From: Vespa crabro
Taxonomy: Eukaryota > Arthropoda > Insecta > Hymenoptera > Vespidae
Direction: 5' to 3'
Assembly: GCF_910589235.1 (NCBI RefSeq)
Contig: NC_060956.1
Coordinates: 8,190,999-8,254,998, forward strand
DNA length: 64,000 bases
The translations under genes and the position numbers were made by a program. Each line of letters begins with the position of its first letter. The first letter of the stretch is position 1. Shown piece after piece: positions 60,632 through 64,000 of the stretch. The notes below the pieces were generated by a model. That model did not search any database, had not been told where the DNA came from, and worked only from the letters and a program-made list of their open reading frames with translations.

Positions 60632-61066
60632 AATCGAAACGTTCCCCTTTTCTTTCTAATTTGTATGCAAGTTGATCACCATCAGTTTCGTTATTTATAC
60701 GATAAAAATATTAGAGGAGATTTTACAAAACGAGTTTAATATCGAGGTTTTAATGACGCAGCGCGAAAGCTGTTCCTCAATGCGGCATCTCTTACGTTTT
60801 TAATGGTTGTTCGCACGTGATTCGGCCTCCAATGAAACGACGACAGTGATAGACATACGGACGGACCTGATTAATGATATTTCACTATGGTTGCCACGTT
60901 CAGTGCCAGACACACTGACTACCACTATTACGACTAGCTCTTGCAAGCAACCCTTCTTCGGAACGAGAGAAAGTCATTAGGTCGTCCCTATACAAAGGTC
61001 TTAAGAAGAACTTCCCTTTAAGGGATGAGCATCATTAACTACGCAATCCATCGTGTTCAGGGAGCC

Positions 61067-62025
61067 TTAACCCTTTAACCAGGGAGCTCGTTTACCGAAA
61101 GCGCACTCTACACGTGCCATAGCAAACTTGCAGAGATGAGTTAACTCGTTATGTTCGTAGTAAATACGAAATGTCATAATTTCTGTATCTTATACGATTA
61201 TTAAACAATAAGGAATTCAAAGATGGATGTTCTTCGATAAATAAGCTAACAATTTTAAAGAAAATTAGTTTTATTGAACAGCATGATATAATTGAATAAT
61301 ATTATTTCACATATGGTATACCAATATCTTGATTTCTTAAGAATTTTTTTTCATTAAACACAGCATATATCTACGAGCTACATTTATTTTGGATGCTGAA
61401 CTAGATATATAATCTGAGAAATGCCTTTCAGTGAAGCATGTTGCTTTCGGAGTAACTGATTGATAATTGGGTAAAGTTGTAAATTCTCGTGACTCATATG
61501 AAAGCGTATATTAGGTGCCATAGTTCTCTCAGTATATTTCACTAAGAAATATATTTTATATAACTTTCCACCATGTCGTTAGTTAGCTCATACGAATTCA
61601 TGTAGATAATATCCAAAATGTATAAAAATATTTTTGTATAATATCTTTTTAGTCCATTTCTTGATGCCTTATAAGCTGCAATTTGGATGTTAATTACGTC
61701 CACGTACCCCATATTCTTGTTATAATTAAAGACTGCGTGATATTAATTTTTCAATTACTACATTTATTTATTATGTCCATTACGTCGTTGTGAAATGTAT
61801 CAAGTATGAAAATATTTTTTTTGTCATTCCATTTTATTATTATAATATTTTCTATATATTTCGTAATACATAAGCCTGTCCTCAATGAATTGATAATAAA
61901 AAATAAAAGATATATACAATTTAAAATTTATGTGCATAGTCTTTAAAGTTGTTTGATGAGTTAACTCATATTATGCGCTGAAGAAGTATTTTCCTATGAT
62001 GAGTTAACTTGTCATTCCCAATTAA
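61067..62025 (-). mobile_element. piggyBac-like element remnant
   Basis: A broken piggyBac transposase (61338-61891, minus strand) lies between TTAA sites. The left edge reads TTAACCCTTTAACCAGGG (61067-61084), consistent with a piggyBac end (TTAA target site, then CCC). A candidate right TTAA lies at 62022-62025. The motif GATGAGTTAACTCRT or close variants occurs near both ends (61135, 61955, 61998), as expected for subterminal repeats. The exact right end is uncertain. Confidence 0.65.
61338..61891 (-). pseudogene. piggyBac transposase C-terminal remnant
   Basis: Three frames in order on the minus strand. First: IIIIKWNDKKNIFILDTFHN, equivalent to ...KWKDKRDVxxLSTxHxD. Second: YNKNMGYVDVINIQIAAYKA, then KRYYTKIFLYILDIIYMNSY, the conserved C-terminal part of the catalytic domain, where the Asp of GYVDV is a conserved acidic residue. 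Third: CFTERHFSDYI, equivalent to the RLTERHFP segment, then VARRYMLC before the end. Stops and shifts separate the frames, so it is inactive. The N-terminal half is absent. Confidence 0.9.
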
Positions 62026-64000
62026 CAGGTTATTACAATATAATATCCGATTTTGTGATTACGATTATTTTCGCATCATATTTTTCTTTCTTTTTTGAAC
62101 CCTTTATTGCTATGTTAAAAGAGAAAACAATCATAAGCGCAATTTGATTTTTAGACTTGTGTATACAATAATTTAGATGTGTATACAGTAAAAAATACAT
62201 CTCTCATAATTTTGATACATGTTTATCATTCATTCATTTTTAATCACTTTCATGATCTGATGTTAATCTAACGTTAACATTGAAAAGCTTTTAACAATAA
62301 GTAAATATTTATTTCTTTTTAAAGTGTGATTCCATCGCAAAGCTGGCGATAAACGAATCTCAAAGTATTTCCACGGTATATCATAAACATTTGTAATCTA
62401 CTTCGCGCTCTTTTGTTACGGACGGTAACGCCTTTCGCAATGTTAACGGGGTTAGAACTTTGTTGAAAAGGTACATTCACGACACGTAAAGTCTGGTCCG
62501 AATAGTGGTGGTAGTAGATACTACGTAGGATCGTTTCTAATGATGTGGTCTAATTGATACGCTCTCTGAAAACGTGAGTCACAAAGTCAAACGTGCTTTA
62601 CCGAACGATCTTCAAAATCCCTTTGATCTACCGAGTTTCTCGTGAACGAGCCTAAACCGTCTTCCCTCAGAATTGTCTAAAGACAAGAAAGGATAGAGCT
62701 CTAGGTCCTCTCCCTTCTTCTCCTTTTCCTCCTCTTTCCACTCTTCTCTCTGTCTCAGCAAGAAGCGCGGTCTTTGTCTTTGGAAAGACATCCCTCTGTC
62801 ACTCTCAGCGCGATTCACTTCTCTAAAGCTTCGGAGTTTGTTTGAAAGTTTTGTCGAAAGGCAACATGGCAAATGACGTGCGTACGACGAGCGAACGCGA
62901 AGATTACAAATATCGATGAAGGAGAAAAACAAAGACAGAAAGAGGGAGAAGAAAGGAGAATTAAAAAGTGAAGGAAAAAATGAAGATTGTAGCAATTAAT
63001 CGAGTATCTTCCTATATCACATTAAATGACTATTTTATCATCAAAAATGCGCCACTATTTTTTATAAAATGAATATAAATATTTTTTGTCCATCCAACAT
63101 ATAGAGAATTAGAAGATGTAACTTGGTTTGGAGTCTCATCTATGAGCTCGTCGACGCATTTCTCCATCTATTCTTGCCTCCCATGCGCGATATTACATTA
63201 GTAGACACCATACCGAGGGAGCTTTTACCCTTTCTCGTTGGCCTTACACCTCCTCGCACCGACCGTACCCACCATAGCCGCGAACGCCGTTCAAACACCT
63301 GCAAGTGTTTGCTTAGGACGCCGGAGCAAGCGCTCTAATTGACTGGTTTCAACTTATTAGTGTGTCTGTAGCGCATTTTAAAACTGGATTAACCATACTC
63401 GCGAGATCCACGATTCTAATTCGAGAGGCACCCGCGAGAAGTAATCTTATTGTTGAATTTATCTTCGTATTCATTAAAATGATTTTCGAAAGGTTCTATT
63501 GGGCGTGGTAAAGCTAGTTTAGCTCAGCGTTGTAATTAGAATAACTTTGTCAAATTCTTCAAATATTTACACACAGAAGGAAATTTTCTAATACCTACAT
63601 AGCCCTGTAAACGAAGCACGAATTTTAAGAACGATCGTAACATTTATTTCCTTTCTTCTTTCTGTCTGCTTTTTACGGTAGGCGCGTTACTTACTTTCTA
63701 AAAGCCACGTTCGAATCCTTTATTGGGTGCGAAATGCTGCGGGGTAGACGGTTTGTGTGTACACATGGAGGCCGAGTGGAGACTCTCAATCAGACGTTGA
63801 GTCGAAGCGCGCGTTACGCGAACGAAATCCATCAATCAATTCAATTAACTAATTGCCCCCTGGTCCCGATGCTTTGCTCAAACGCCCCTCCTCTTCCGGT
63901 ATTTTCCTTTCCTCGTGTCTCTCGGATTCACGATTTGTCGGATGACGCGGCGAACCTCGCACCCAACGAACCGATTCCTTTCCCCATCCTTCAAATCCTC
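62026..64000. other. Non-coding, nothing recognised
   Basis: AT-rich to about 62.4 kb, then more CpG-rich. Open frames 62612-62995 (minus) and 63123-63338 (plus) show no domain. A short palindrome-like ACACCTGCAAGTGT occurs at about 63295. Confidence 0.45.

Larger units (their letters stand above)
46656..61060. other. Long stretch, no recognised gene, many purine/pyrimidine tracts
   Basis: No exon could be identified. GC- and CpG-rich islands at about 48590-48760, 50600-50980 and 54800-55280 have open frames on both strands and might be 5' exons or regulatory DNA. GA/CT tracts are listed separately. The 214-codon frame at 59481-60125 is driven by a CT tract and then by purine-rich sequence. 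A small inverted repeat lies at 53269-53290. Confidence 0.4.

Noticed and set aside
63705..63740. Second tRNA-like GTTCGAATCC
   Set aside because: No cloverleaf can be folded with the preceding 70 bases.

Overview
The window looks like nuclear DNA of an insect, most likely a hymenopteran. It is AT-rich, with small introns in the one recognisable gene, abundant CpG, very frequent GA/CT microsatellites, and old copies of several animal transposon classes. Host-gene content is low: only one host gene can be named with confidence.

That gene lies on the minus strand, from the start codon at 23990 down to at least 17612. It encodes SMG6/EST1A, the endonuclease of nonsense-mediated mRNA decay. I could chain sixteen coding exons with consistent GT-AG sites and reading phase: 3,455 nt, about 1,151 codons. 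They cover a disordered basic N-terminus with an exon-junction-complex-binding-like motif, the EST1 14-3-3-like/helical-repeat domain, and the first part of the C-terminal helical region. The chain stops at an intact splice donor at 17611. I find no exon for the remaining roughly 500 residues, including the catalytic PIN domain, in the 17.6 kb to the left. Either the next intron is very long or the rest of the gene is beyond the left edge.

Layout: 1-17.6 kb is non-coding. It holds a DIRS-like retroelement remnant between 82-bp inverted repeats (1659-3198), two copies of an unnamed terminal-inverted-repeat element (488-839 and 14139-14592), a pair of long perfect AT palindromes (10949-11100), and a 132-bp mariner-type MITE (17390-17521). 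17.6-24.0 kb is SMG6. 24-33 kb is AT-rich with no gene I recognise. 33.2-37.2 kb is a decayed Ty3/gypsy retrotransposon on the minus strand, with both LTRs, a tRNA-Trp-type primer site and gag, protease, RT and integrase remnants. 37.2-38.6 kb, almost touching it, is an internally deleted Ty1/copia element on the plus strand. 38.6-64 kb has no confident host exon. It carries a dense series of GA/CT tracts, a hAT transposase fragment near 46.5 kb, a CAG array at 55.2 kb and a piggyBac transposase remnant at 61.1-62.0 kb.

The many long open frames over the CT/GA tracts (Ser-Leu or Arg-Glu repeats) are by-products of simple sequence and are not annotated as genes. Several locally GC- and CpG-rich islands (12.9, 48.6, 50.8 and 55.0 kb) could be 5' exons or regulatory DNA of a large neighbouring gene, but the sequence alone does not prove this.
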